A stretch of 64,000 bases of DNA, taken from NCBI GenBank assembly GCA_964344935.1, contig CAYFPL010000002.1:682001-746000 (forward strand), read 5' to 3'. This document shows positions 1 to 8,880 of this stretch, in pieces. Under the pieces are notes generated by a model. That model had not been told where the DNA came from and did no database searches. It was given only the letters and a program-made list of their open reading frames with translations. A program made the translations under genes and the position numbers. How positions within the stretch are numbered: the stretch's first letter is position 1; every line of letters starts with the position of its first letter. The DNA is from GCA-2731375 sp964344935 (GTDB taxonomy: Bacteria > Pseudomonadota > Alphaproteobacteria > GCA-2731375).

Positions 1-1
1 A

Positions 2-910
2 TTTCTCGAGGCCAACATCAAGCTAACGCCTATAGGCGCCTTGTTAAATCGGCTCCGACACCGCCTCAACGCCAATACCCGTGCAGGCAGCCGGCGCAAC
101 ATTGCCGCTCATTACGATCTGGGTAACGACTTCTACGGCCACTGGCTGGACGAAACCATGACCTATTCATCGGCGCTTTTCGAAAGCTTCGATGAACCCT
201 TGGCCCTGGCGCAGGAACGAAAATACCAGCAGCTGGCCAAGGCGCTCGATCTACAACCCGACGATCGTGTCTTGGAGATTGGTTGCGGTTGGGGTGGATT
301 TGCCGAGATTGCCGCAGGAGAATACGGTTGCAAAGTGGTCTGTCTAACGCTTTCGGCCGAACAGGCCGGTTTCGCCCGTCAACGCGTAGAGCAGGCCGGT
401 CTGGCGGATCGGGTGGAAATACGCATACAGGATTATCGCGACGTTCAGGAGCGCTTCGACAAAGTTGTTTCGATCGAGATGTTTGAAGCTGTGGGCGAAG
501 CTTATTGGCCGACTTTCTTCGATGTTTTGCGGGCCTGTCTGAAACCTGGTGGTCGCGCCGCGATGCAGGTCATTACGGTCGACGACGATGCCTTCGCCTA
601 TTATCGAAGCCATCCTGAATTCATCCAGCGCTACATCTTTCCTGGCGGCATGTTGCCCAGTCCCAGCCGTTTCCGGCAAGTCCTGACAGACCGCGGATTG
701 ACGTTACGAGATGCGACTTACTTCGGGCCTTCGTATGGTGAAACCCTGCGCCGATGGGACGCCGCTTTTCAAGAGAATTGGCATCGTATCGAGCCATTGG
801 GCTTTGACCAGCGTTTCTTCCGCATGTGGCGCTTCTACCTAGCCTATTGCGAGGCAGGATTCGATCAGGGCCGGATTGATGTGGGTCACTTCCTGATCGA
901 ACGTTCCTGA
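2..910 (+). CDS. Cyclopropane-fatty-acyl-phospholipid synthase-like SAM methyltransferase (5' partial)
   Basis: The reading frame is open to the left window edge, so the N-terminus is missing; 302 residues are visible. It carries the family hallmark HYDLGNDFY near the start of the methyltransferase domain and SAM motif I (LEIGCGWGGF). Members add a methylene or methyl group from SAM to double bonds of membrane phospholipid acyl chains. The Cys of GCGWGG, the Glu of SIEMFEAVG and the Tyr of GPSYGETL match positions that hold bicarbonate in E. coli Cfa. The His that usually follows is Gln here (AAMQVIT), as in many Cfa-like enzymes that may not make cyclopropanes. The stop lies one base before the next start, so the two genes are probably translationally coupled. 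Family is certain, exact product lipid is not. Confidence 0.9.
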   Translation, partial: FLEANIKLTPIGALLNRLRHRLNANTRAGSRRNIAAHYDLGNDFYGHWLDETMTYSSALFESFDEPLALAQERKYQQLAKALDLQPDDRVLEIGCGWGGFAEIAAGEYGCKVVCLTLSAEQAGFARQRVEQAGLADRVEIRIQDYRDVQERFDKVVSIEMFEAVGEAYWPTFFDVLRACLKPGGRAAMQVITVDDDAFAYYRSHPEFIQRYIFPGGMLPSPSRFRQVLTDRGLTLRDATYFGPSYGETLRRWDAAFQENWHRIEPLGFDQRFFRMWRFYLAYCEAGFDQGRIDVGHFLIERS

Positions 911-911
911 A

Positions 912-2279
912 ATGCCACGGCCCGAGGCCGCGCCGGACAAGCTGCCTCGCAGCATCCTCCTTGCCTACAGCCTGCCGGCCTTCGTGGTGGCCCTGCCCAC
1001 CATCCCCGTCATCGTATTTCTGCCCCCGCTATACGGCAGTGCCATGGGCCTGGGCTTGTTGGTTACCGGCTACGTACTTTTGGCCGGCCGCATATTCGAT
1101 ACGATTACAGACCCGCTGATCGGCTGGTTGAGCGATCGCCGGCCAATCATCGGTCTCCGCCGCAAACCTTGGATCGCCACCGGCGCGGTGATCGCAGGGC
1201 TCGGCCTGGTGCGCCTATTGGACCCGCCCGAGCAAGCCTCGGCCGGCTATATGCTGGGCTGGTCCATGCTGCTCTATGCTGGTTGGACGATGGTCGCCGT
1301 ACCATACCTGACCTGGGGGGCGGAATTGACCCCAGGCTATGACCAACGCACACGGATTACGTCATGGCGAGAAGGCGCGGCCCTTCTCGGTATCGTCAGC
1401 GCCGGGATCGTCAACGCCTTGGCAGTGCAGGCAGGGTGGAGCGAAACCACGGCTATCGCCGCCATTGCATGGCTCGCCGTAGCCTTCGGCACTGTATTGT
1501 TTCCCCTACTAATCTGGCTGGTGCCCGAACGGGACTTTCGGCCGGATGTGCCGCAACCGGTGGCGAGATCAAGCGGCTGGCGGACCATGCTGTCGAACCG
1601 GCTGTTCCTGCGACTAATATCGGCTTGGTTTCTCAATAGCCTGGCTAACGGCATTCCAGCAGCGTTGTTTTTTTACTACCTGGAATACGGATTGGGCGCG
1701 GGAGCAGAATTGCGTCCGTTGTTCATTTTGCTTTATTTCGCCGCCGCGATCCTTGGCATCCCGTTTTGGCTTTGGGCCAGCCGGCGGTTGGGCAAACATC
1801 GGGTATGGTGCCTCGCCATGCTTCTGGCCACTTTGGCTTTTGTTTGGGTGCCCTTTCTTGGCAATGGGGCTTTCGCCGCCTTTGCCGTGGTTTGCCTGTG
1901 TACCGGCCTAGCTCTAGGAGCAGACCTCGCCCTGCCCCCTGCCATACAGGCCGATGTCGTTGATTTTGACCGCTTCAAATTCGGTGCCGACCGGGCCGGA
2001 CTGTTGTTCGCGCTTTGGGGTATGAGCACAAAGTTGGCGCTGGCCGCGGCCTTTGGCCTTGCCCTACCTGGCGTGGCAGTTCTGGGTTTTGACCCGGCTG
2101 AACCGACGGAGGCCGGCCGCAACGCCCTCATACTGATCTATGCGTTGGTGCCATGCGTCATAAAGATATTGGCGGTGGCGATGATTTGGGGCTTTCCCCT
2201 GACGCGGCGGAAGCACCAAATCATCTACCGCCGACTGGCGCACCGCAAAGCGTCGGGTCCAACAGTAGAAATGATGTGA
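912..2279 (+). CDS. MFS transporter of the GPH (glycoside-pentoside-hexuronide:cation symporter) type
   Basis: A 455-residue polytopic protein with about 12 hydrophobic segments. The early segment contains the GPH signature around residues 55-80 (GRIFDTITDPLIGWLSDR), where cation-coupling Asp residues sit in MelB-type carriers. It starts one base after the Cfa-like stop. GPH carriers next to Cfa-like methyltransferases, SDRs and NTF2-like genes recur in proteobacterial lipid-modification clusters, so the cargo may be a lipid precursor or lysophospholipid rather than a sugar; this is inference from context only. Confidence 0.85.
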   Translation: MPRPEAAPDKLPRSILLAYSLPAFVVALPTIPVIVFLPPLYGSAMGLGLLVTGYVLLAGRIFDTITDPLIGWLSDRRPIIGLRRKPWIATGAVIAGLGLVRLLDPPEQASAGYMLGWSMLLYAGWTMVAVPYLTWGAELTPGYDQRTRITSWREGAALLGIVSAGIVNALAVQAGWSETTAIAAIAWLAVAFGTVLFPLLIWLVPERDFRPDVPQPVARSSGWRTMLSNRLFLRLISAWFLNSLANGIPAALFFYYLEYGLGAGAELRPLFILLYFAAAILGIPFWLWASRRLGKHRVWCLAMLLATLAFVWVPFLGNGAFAAFAVVCLCTGLALGADLALPPAIQADVVDFDRFKFGADRAGLLFALWGMSTKLALAAAFGLALPGVAVLGFDPAEPTEAGRNALILIYALVPCVIKILAVAMIWGFPLTRRKHQIIYRRLAHRKASGPTVEMM

Positions 2280-2319
2280 TGTTGAGTGGCTGAGAAGACG
2301 TTGGTGCCGGCACCGGTGT

Positions 2320-2742
2320 TCAATCTTTGGCCAAGCGGCGCCGAATCCAGGCGACGAGCCAGCCAATGACGGGCAGTCTTTCATAGAAGTGTCTGGCTGC
2401 ATCCCAATGATCAATATGCGATGCGACCTTCCCATCTTGACCGAAACTCACCACGCTGGTGCCAGGAAAGATCCAGGGCCTGGAAAAAAGTGTGCCCTGG
2501 AATTGCCAGGACATCAGGCAGGTGTTCCCGTCGATCGCCATCTGATCAATCTTGAACGTCACCGGCCCAACAGTATCGAACATGTGCCGAAAAACCGCCG
2601 TCATCGCCTCGATGCTGTGGACATCATTGAATGGATCCTGGAAATGGACCTGCGGCGAGACGTAGTCCGAAAGCTCGGACAACCTATCTTCAGTCAGGTG
2701 TTCTAGGAACTGCCGGTAATTTTCGCAGGCTTGCCGCATCAA
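2320..2742 (-). CDS. Nuclear transport factor 2-like (SnoaL-type) protein
   Basis: A 140-residue single-domain protein with the NTF2/SnoaL cone fold pattern: an N-terminal helix with YRQFLEHLTEDRL, then VSPQVHFQDPFNDVHSIEAM and C-terminal beta strands ending in VASHIDHWDA. Family members are small-molecule isomerases/hydratases or non-enzymatic binding proteins. It faces the MFS gene tail to tail with a 40 bp gap and is followed on the same strand upstream by the SDR gene, only 10 bp away, so it is probably the last gene of a three-gene operon (DUF6134, SDR, NTF2-like). Function is not deducible from sequence. Confidence 0.8.
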   Translation of the reverse strand: MMRQACENYRQFLEHLTEDRLSELSDYVSPQVHFQDPFNDVHSIEAMTAVFRHMFDTVGPVTFKIDQMAIDGNTCLMSWQFQGTLFSRPWIFPGTSVVSFGQDGKVASHIDHWDAARHFYERLPVIGWLVAWIRRRLAKD

Positions 2743-2752
2743 TATTGCGCCT

Positions 2753-3514
2753 CTAATGGAGCATCCGCGCCGTCAGGGCAAAGTAAAGCCGATCCGGCAG
2801 GCTGCCCAGCAGCTTCAAAAGCAATGCAAAGCGCCAAGGAAAGGCAATTTCAAATGCCGTTCCGCGAAGGCCGCGCATGATTTGCTCAACGGCATCGTCA
2901 ACCGACATCAAAAACGGCATCGGGAATTCGTTTCTGTCGGTCAGCGGCGTCTTCACGAAACCCGGGTTAATAACTTGGAGAATGACGCCCTCGGCGAACA
3001 ATTCCGGCCGCAGGGCCTCGCACATGTTAATCAGGCCTGCCTTGGTCGCGCCATAAGCCGCGGCAGAGGGCAGACCTCGATAACCGGCTAGAGAAGATAC
3101 CACGGCGATACGTCCACTCTTGCGGGCAATGAAGCCAGGGATGACGGCCTCCAGCCCGTAAACCGTACCCATGAAATTTGTCTCGACCAATTGACGCACG
3201 GTGGCAGAAGAAAACCCCTTCGCCGGCGTCGGCGCGTGGGTACCGGCATTCAAGACGACCAAATCAAGCTGACCTAATCGCGTCTCGATTTCCGCCGCCA
3301 CATCATTTGTTCTGGCGCCATCGGTCACATCCAGAGGGAAACTGCTGATCCGTCCATTCGGGTAGGCCGCCGACAGATTCTCTAGGTCGGTTTCGGATCG
3401 GGCACTTGCAGCGACTCGCCAACCTTCCTCGGCCAAGCGTATGGCCAACCCCCGGCCAATGCCCTTACCCGCGCCTGTGACCCATGCGACAGCGCCATCT
3501 CGCGGCGGCCTCAC
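2753..3514 (-). CDS. SDR family NAD(P)-dependent oxidoreductase
   Basis: A classical short-chain dehydrogenase with nucleotide motif TGAGKGIG near the N-terminus, LNAGT, a catalytic Ser in VVSSLAGYRG and YGATK (YxxxK). All catalytic residues are intact. I chose the GTG at 3514 because it overlaps the upstream DUF6134 stop as GTGA, typical translational coupling, and puts the Rossmann motif about 12 residues in; an in-frame ATG at 3556 would overlap the upstream gene by 46 bp. Length from GTG is 253 aa, normal for the family. It lies between an exported DUF6134 protein and an NTF2-like protein beside the Cfa-like methyltransferase, so a lipid or ketone substrate is plausible. Confidence 0.85.
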   Translation of the reverse strand: MRPPRDGAVAWVTGAGKGIGRGLAIRLAEEGWRVAASARSETDLENLSAAYPNGRISSFPLDVTDGARTNDVAAEIETRLGQLDLVVLNAGTHAPTPAKGFSSATVRQLVETNFMGTVYGLEAVIPGFIARKSGRIAVVSSLAGYRGLPSAAAYGATKAGLINMCEALRPELFAEGVILQVINPGFVKTPLTDRNEFPMPFLMSVDDAVEQIMRGLRGTAFEIAFPWRFALLLKLLGSLPDRLYFALTARMLH

Positions 3515-4233
3515 GGCATCTTGACCTTCGTAATGCCGCCCTGACAACGCCGACATTGGTAGGTGATGGGTGTCCCATCATTGCCATTGAAGCGCAGCTT
3601 TACCCAGCGTCCCGTGTCGTCATACCAAACCTCTGTCTCCAGATCGCCGGTGTAGCGATAACGCGTCGCCATTACGGGACCGACTTCAGTCGCAACTTCT
3701 TCACGACCTGTCGGTGTAATGCGGATTTGGTTGATCCGCCCTGTCAAGGTGTTCAGTACCCGAGTTTCGTAGATCACCTTGGAATTCCAATGGTTGGTCG
3801 GAAACAAGGTGCCCACAGCCCGAAAGCTGGCTTTACCGTGTTCGATCTGTATGCCGTGTTTGTCCGCCGTAGCACGCATTGCAAAGTCTTCGCCATCGTC
3901 ATCGACGGTTACGGTCAATGCCTGCAAAAGCCCCTTGGACCAGATCGCTTTGGAATCATAAAGAAACCGATAGGCGTTGATGAACAGAATTTTGATTCTA
4001 GCCTGAAATTGATTGCTGACATGCAGCCCGTCGTCGATCCATTCAAAGTGCGTCCGATGAAATCCGATGATCGAACCATTTCGTTCCACGTCGAAAAGTA
4101 TTTCGTCACCGTATAGTTCGAGGGGATTGAGATGCCGCGTGGTCGACGTGGCGTCGCCAGCACCGTTCCAAATCGCGCCCGTTAGGAACGCAATGATTGG
4201 TATGATCGACAGGCGATTGCGAAAATTTGTCAT
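3511..4233 (-). CDS. DUF6134 family exported protein
   Basis: About 240 residues when started at the ATG at 4233, which gives an N-terminal basic stretch and a hydrophobic core (LSIIPIIAFLTGAIW) like a signal peptide. An in-frame ATG at 4293 exists but would bury that signal. The mature part shows the DUF6134 pattern: a beta strand with FDVERNGSIIGFHR, IDDGLHVSNQF, WSKGLLQAL with TVDDDGE, and a C-terminal YTGDLETEVWYD followed by a CRRC pair at the very end. The family is beta-rich and periplasmic or outer-membrane associated, with unknown function. First gene of the operon with the SDR (4 bp overlap). Confidence 0.75.
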   Translation of the reverse strand: MTNFRNRLSIIPIIAFLTGAIWNGAGDATSTTRHLNPLELYGDEILFDVERNGSIIGFHRTHFEWIDDGLHVSNQFQARIKILFINAYRFLYDSKAIWSKGLLQALTVTVDDDGEDFAMRATADKHGIQIEHGKASFRAVGTLFPTNHWNSKVIYETRVLNTLTGRINQIRITPTGREEVATEVGPVMATRYRYTGDLETEVWYDDTGRWVKLRFNGNDGTPITYQCRRCQGGITKVKMP

Positions 4234-4418
4234 GTGACCCGCAATTCTATCGAAGCAAAAGACCAGTTGCCAGTATTGGCCAGGAACAAACAATATCTAG
4301 TACGTATCCGCCACAAAATTGGATCACCATCGCGCCGGCAGCTTGGGTTTAAGCCGCTGAATAGCTCGCAATTTCTCAATGCCTGTTTTGCCACGCGGCT
4401 TAAGCGCTCTGCTAGCAA

Positions 4419-6962
4419 TCAAAGCCGGTCGTCGCGCAAGATTCTTGCGGGCACGGCATTGTATGCGCCAAATGTTACAAGCAAGCCAACCACCAGCGTC
4501 ACCAGGATCGCCATCAAGGCCAACACCACGCTGTCCGTCCATGACACGCTTGTCACACCAAGCCCTGCCGCGCGGCCCACACCGTATGTTATCGCCAAAC
4601 CCAATGGCACTGCCGTTAGGGCCACGAGAACACCAAGGCCGGAAAACTCCACGACCAACTGGGCCAGCAACTGGCGCCGTCTCGCGCCCAACACCTTGAG
4701 CAACACGGCTTCGTCGGTGCGTTCTCTGAGCCCCTGAAGCACACTGCCGGCCAGCACCACCAAGGCGGCCAGTCCACATAGGGACGCCGCGGTTTGCAAA
4801 CCCGTCACCACGGCATCCAAAGCCATGCCCAGGGATTGCAACACGTCCGCCACACGTATCAAGGGGATTTCGGGAAAGCTGATTTTAAGAAGATCTTCAA
4901 GCGTCTCTGCTTCGCCTGGCTTGGCCTTTAGGGACGCCGCATAGGTGTACGGGATACCGGAAAATGTGTTCGGTGTGGCGACGATAGGAAAATCCAAGTC
5001 CAACCGGCTCCAATCCACATTGTGAAAGTTCAATATCAAGCCGGTTCGCACTTGGCCGCTAATGTTTAGGGTAAGCGCATCTCCCAGGCGAAGACCTAGT
5101 TTCTTCGCCACACCTAAATCCATTGAAAAACCAGAGCGTTCCAATTGCTCATCGTCCCAGCGCATGCCATCGGGAAGTTCGGTGGCAAACGATACGCCGC
5201 GATCGCCCCTGACCACCCAGTTCATGGATGCAGGAATCTTAAGTTCGCGCACCGATGTGCCGCCGATGGCCTGCACGCGCGCATGAAGAAACGGCATGAC
5301 GCGTTGGCGTTCCACAATTCCCGACGCCGTCAGTTGCTCACTAAGATCTGTTGCCACACCAGGCTTGAGTGAGAATGCCACGAGGTCCGGCGCGCTGTGT
5401 GGTAGCGTCTCCTGAACATGCCGGCTGCCAGCGGTGCCAATGCCGTCCAATGCCACTAGCAAAGTAAGTGTCAGGCCTAGCGCCATGACAACGGGGCCGG
5501 TGGGTGCGCCCGCCCGAAATAGATTACCCAATCCAAGGCGCACGTTGGCGCCTTTGCTCTTGGCCAGAACCTTGGCCAAACGTGATAGGCAAACGCCCAG
5601 GGCATAATAGAACGCCCCCAGTGCCGCCGCCCCAGCCAAGAAACCCATGGTCAGTTCGGGCATCGGAGACACCCAGAACACCAATGCCACGAGCGCTGAC
5701 AGAATGACACCAGTGCCCAGCCAACCAAGTACTCCTAGTTTCCGCGGTGGACGAATAACCCGTCGGCGCAGCAATACCATTGAATTCATGTGGCGCACCC
5801 TCAACAAAGGCCACCAGGCAAACAGCGCCGCCACCAAGACTCCGAATAACACTGCCGCCAACATGGGTTTCATGCTGGGTGTGGCATCCAAGGCGAAGGG
5901 CAATTGATCGGTCAATGCGAAAGCAGCCAAGGCGGGACCGAACCCGCCCAGAACGACACCCAATACGGCGCCGCCCGCGGCCGCTACCAGGACTTCAAGC
6001 CCAATGGCCGAGACAACTATGCCGGCAGGCGCGCCAATGGACTTTAGAATCGCAATGAACCGCATCTTTTCTTCCACATGCGCCCGCACCGCGCCGGAAA
6101 TACCTGCGCCGCCGACCAGCATCACGCCGAGGCTGATGAAAAGCAGCAACACATGCGCCATGGCCAAGGTTCGCTCTACCCCCGGCACGCCGTCATGAGC
6201 ATTGACCATACGCCACCCCGACTGCGGAAAAGCTTCATCAATTCGCGCCATCGCCGCCTTTGCGGCGGCAACCGCATTCGATGTAGGGGATAGCTTAATG
6301 CGGGAATAATAGTAGATCTCTGCCCCCGCAGCGGTGAGGCCCGTGGCGGGAAAACTTTCGCCCAACACCATGACGCGCGGCCCCAATGTAAATGCGCGAA
6401 AGGCGCGGTCCGGCTCAACCACAAGCGCACCACGTAATTGATATCGGGCATCACCAATCCGCACGCTGTCTCCGGCTTCAAGGCCCAATTTGTCAAACAA
6501 CGCGGGATCGGCAACGGCGCCGTAAACACCATCAATTTTGTCGAGTAATTGGTAAAGATTGGCCGCCGGTCGAATTTCCACGGTACCGTAAAGTGGGTAT
6601 TGCCGGTCTATGCCTTTGAGTTCGACCAGCAAAGGCGAACCTTCGGCTGCGCCGTCTCTGAGGGCGCGCGCCATGGGACGCAACTCGCCAACGACGCTGA
6701 CGTTCCCTTCTCGACGGATGGCAGCGAGCTCGGCATCGCTGGGTGGGCGGTGAAACAGGCGCAGGCTGAGATCGCCACCAACCGCTTCAAGCGCACCCCG
6801 GCGGGCGCCATCGATCAGGCTTTGCGTGGCGCCCCCAACCAGCGCCACAGCCGCAACCCCAATGAAGGTCCCAGCGACCAATAGGCGCAAGCCGCGCACA
6901 CCGCCACGCATGTCCCGCGCCGCAATACGCGCCGCCATTCGAATGTCCGCAAGAACCGTCAA
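4419..6962 (-). CDS. FtsX-type ABC transporter permease (YbbP/LolCE-like)
   Basis: 847 residues with one N-terminal membrane helix, a large periplasmic domain (MacB_PCD-like, about residues 50-240), then a four-helix core, a further duplicated helix set and a second FtsX domain at the C-terminus. The 10-helix layout matches YbbP-type permeases that work with a LolD-like ATPase to move lipids or hydrophobic molecules to or across the envelope. Start is TTG at 6962 with AGAGG eight bases upstream; an in-frame ATG lies eight codons in. No ATPase gene is next to it in this window, which is unusual: its partner must be encoded elsewhere or be lost. Confidence 0.88.
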   Translation of the reverse strand: MTVLADIRMAARIAARDMRGGVRGLRLLVAGTFIGVAAVALVGGATQSLIDGARRGALEAVGGDLSLRLFHRPPSDAELAAIRREGNVSVVGELRPMARALRDGAAEGSPLLVELKGIDRQYPLYGTVEIRPAANLYQLLDKIDGVYGAVADPALFDKLGLEAGDSVRIGDARYQLRGALVVEPDRAFRAFTLGPRVMVLGESFPATGLTAAGAEIYYYSRIKLSPTSNAVAAAKAAMARIDEAFPQSGWRMVNAHDGVPGVERTLAMAHVLLLFISLGVMLVGGAGISGAVRAHVEEKMRFIAILKSIGAPAGIVVSAIGLEVLVAAAGGAVLGVVLGGFGPALAAFALTDQLPFALDATPSMKPMLAAVLFGVLVAALFAWWPLLRVRHMNSMVLLRRRVIRPPRKLGVLGWLGTGVILSALVALVFWVSPMPELTMGFLAGAAALGAFYYALGVCLSRLAKVLAKSKGANVRLGLGNLFRAGAPTGPVVMALGLTLTLLVALDGIGTAGSRHVQETLPHSAPDLVAFSLKPGVATDLSEQLTASGIVERQRVMPFLHARVQAIGGTSVRELKIPASMNWVVRGDRGVSFATELPDGMRWDDEQLERSGFSMDLGVAKKLGLRLGDALTLNISGQVRTGLILNFHNVDWSRLDLDFPIVATPNTFSGIPYTYAASLKAKPGEAETLEDLLKISFPEIPLIRVADVLQSLGMALDAVVTGLQTAASLCGLAALVVLAGSVLQGLRERTDEAVLLKVLGARRRQLLAQLVVEFSGLGVLVALTAVPLGLAITYGVGRAAGLGVTSVSWTDSVVLALMAILVTLVVGLLVTFGAYNAVPARILRDDRL

Positions 6963-7185
6963 CGATCGCCTCTATTCTCGTCTACCGACAGCGAACTCTA
7001 CATTCATGTGGTCTGGCCGGCCAAGCATGCCCAGCTGAATTGCCGGCCCCGTGGATTCTCGGAGAATTGACGGCTAAATTCGTCGCATGTCCGCAATTAA
7101 CCGATGGCGACGGCGCTTACCGGCGAAACCCCTGAACCGGAATTCGAGGGCACACCGCGTCCAAGGAACTCATGAGTGGTTCACG
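6963..7185. promoter_or_regulatory. Divergent intergenic region between permease and DUF4197 genes
   Basis: The two genes are transcribed away from each other, so both promoters should lie here. Visible are a TGGCCGGCCA palindrome near 7014-7023 and an inverted repeat ATTCTC-G-GAGAAT at 7055-7067. Neither matches a regulator site I know. I cannot place -35/-10 boxes with confidence. Confidence 0.35.
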
Positions 7186-7944
7186 ATGAAAACGACAGCA
7201 ATTGCAATCGGCCTTGCGCTTTGTTTCATGACGCCCCCTTTGCAAACTGCCTCGGCGCAAAACTGGCTCGACAAAGCCAAAGGCGCGCTGGAAAAGACAT
7301 TGGAGGGCATCACCAATGACGGCTCCGCTTCAAGCGGTGTTTTGAGCAATGCAGAAATTGGCAGCGGCCTGAAGGAAGCTCTGCGCGTGGGCACCGAACG
7401 CGTCGTAGGCCAGGTCGGCGCGCTGGATGGCTTCAACGGCGACGACACCATTCACATTCCTTTGCCGGATACTCTTAGGAAGGCACAAGAGATGTTGCGC
7501 AAGTTTGGCATGGCTGGCCTGGCGGACGATTTAGAGTTGCGGCTAAACAGAGCCGCGGAAGCAGCGGCGCCTGAAGCCAAGGAACTGTTCTTTCAGGCCA
7601 TCACCGAAATGACTCTCGATGATGTGAGACGCATCTATGAAGGACCGGACGATGCCGCGACCCGCTATTTTCAGGGCCGCATGGCGACACCCCTGGCTGA
7701 ACGCATGGCGCCTATCGTCGATCAAATCCTATCGGACGTTGGCGCCGTGGCCGCCTATGACGCCATGATCGCCCAATACAAATCCTTTCCACTGGTACCC
7801 GATGTCAAAGCCGACCTGACGAAATACGTTGTGCAAGAGGCCATGGATGGCATTTTTCACTATGTCGCCAAAGAGGAAGCGGCAATCCGGGCCGACCCCG
7901 CCAAGCGTACAACCGACCTGCTAAAGCGGGTTTTCGGTTCCTGA
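7186..7944 (+). CDS. DUF4197 domain-containing exported protein
   Basis: 252 residues from the ATG at 7186, which opens a clean signal peptide (MKTTAIAIGLALCFM..., cleavage after ASA). The longer in-frame start at 7087 would put 33 basic residues before the signal. The mature protein is helical with the DUF4197 pattern: LSNAEIGSGLKEALRVG near the start, IPLPDTLRKAQEMLRKFGM, then AAPEAKELFFQAI, a YFQGR segment, and a C-terminal DPAKRTTDLLKRVFG. The family is periplasmic or lipoprotein-like and uncharacterised. It stands alone between the divergent permease and the GST genes. Confidence 0.85.
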   Translation: MKTTAIAIGLALCFMTPPLQTASAQNWLDKAKGALEKTLEGITNDGSASSGVLSNAEIGSGLKEALRVGTERVVGQVGALDGFNGDDTIHIPLPDTLRKAQEMLRKFGMAGLADDLELRLNRAAEAAAPEAKELFFQAITEMTLDDVRRIYEGPDDAATRYFQGRMATPLAERMAPIVDQILSDVGAVAAYDAMIAQYKSFPLVPDVKADLTKYVVQEAMDGIFHYVAKEEAAIRADPAKRTTDLLKRVFGS

Positions 7945-8157
7945 CACTGGTATCCCCGCGTGGAATATCCGCTAGCTGTCCAGACGTTGAAAGGAGATGT
8001 TGGCGACGGGCGATTTGCGGGGTTCTCCGCCCTGGTGGACGCACGCGGGTTGCTTTTCATAAGACAGCTTGAATTCGCCGCCCGTCGGGCCAACAATCCG
8101 GTGCAGGCCGGATCTGCCGTCGGCGTCGATCTGCCTCGTCAACGGGACTGAAGTCAA

Positions 8158-8877
8158 ATGCTGCTGTTCTATTCGCCTTTTCATCGCTTCGTTCACAAAG
8201 TCTTGGTTTCCGTGCATGAAACCGGGCTAAGCGAAGACGTGGAGTTGGTACCCACCTTTCCGTTTCGCCATATGAACGGCGACTGGGTCGAGGGGCAATA
8301 TGACATCAGCCACATCAATCCGTTCAACAAAGTACCTACCCTGGTGGCCGACGACGGCGCCGTTTTGTATCCGAGCCAGGTGATCGTGGAATACTTGGAC
8401 AGCCAATCAAAGGACTACAGGCTTTATCCGACGGCCAGGCGGGAACGCTTCGACGCCCTTCGTCGCCTGGGTATCGGCGATGGCATCTTCGACTTCGCTG
8501 TGCAGATGAGTATGGAGGGCTGGCGCGAGGAAAACGCACGGCGGCCGGACCTCTACACCTGGCTGTGGCCCAAGATCACGCGCGCCTTCGATCTGTTGGA
8601 AGCGGAATGCGACGGCTGGTCGGGCTTTGACATCGGTGATGTGGGTCTCCTGCAGGGCATCAGTTATTTGGACGGCATGGCAAGCGGCAACGACGATCTG
8701 CCGGAGAATCCTTGCCGTAACTGGCGCGGCGATTGGCCAAATCTGGCGGTCTGGTTCGACGGGGCGCTGCAACGGCCGTCCGTACGGCGCGACTATCAAG
8801 TGCCATACGTAGGTGATGCCTCACCGGAGTTTCACCGCGCCAAGGTGGCGCAGGCCCTGGCACTTATGAAGGCCTAA
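8158..8877 (+). CDS. Glutathione S-transferase family protein
   Basis: 239 residues. The N-terminal thioredoxin-fold half starts FYSPFHRFVHKVLVSVHETGL, contains the conserved cis-Pro segment NKVPTLVADDGAVLYPSQVIVEYLD, and is followed by an all-helical C-terminal half. The usual catalytic Ser/Cys loop is occupied by SPFHRFVHK, so the catalytic residue is probably Ser6. It sits three bases upstream of a second GST gene, so the two are co-transcribed. Substrate cannot be told; GST pairs of this kind are common in detoxification. Confidence 0.85.
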   Translation: MLLFYSPFHRFVHKVLVSVHETGLSEDVELVPTFPFRHMNGDWVEGQYDISHINPFNKVPTLVADDGAVLYPSQVIVEYLDSQSKDYRLYPTARRERFDALRRLGIGDGIFDFAVQMSMEGWREENARRPDLYTWLWPKITRAFDLLEAECDGWSGFDIGDVGLLQGISYLDGMASGNDDLPENPCRNWRGDWPNLAVWFDGALQRPSVRRDYQVPYVGDASPEFHRAKVAQALALMKA

Positions 8878-8880
8878 GCA

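Noticed and set aside
7960..8151. Short open frames on both strands between the DUF4197 and GST genes
   Set aside because: No ribosome site, no family pattern and the frames on both strands overlap; most likely noncoding.
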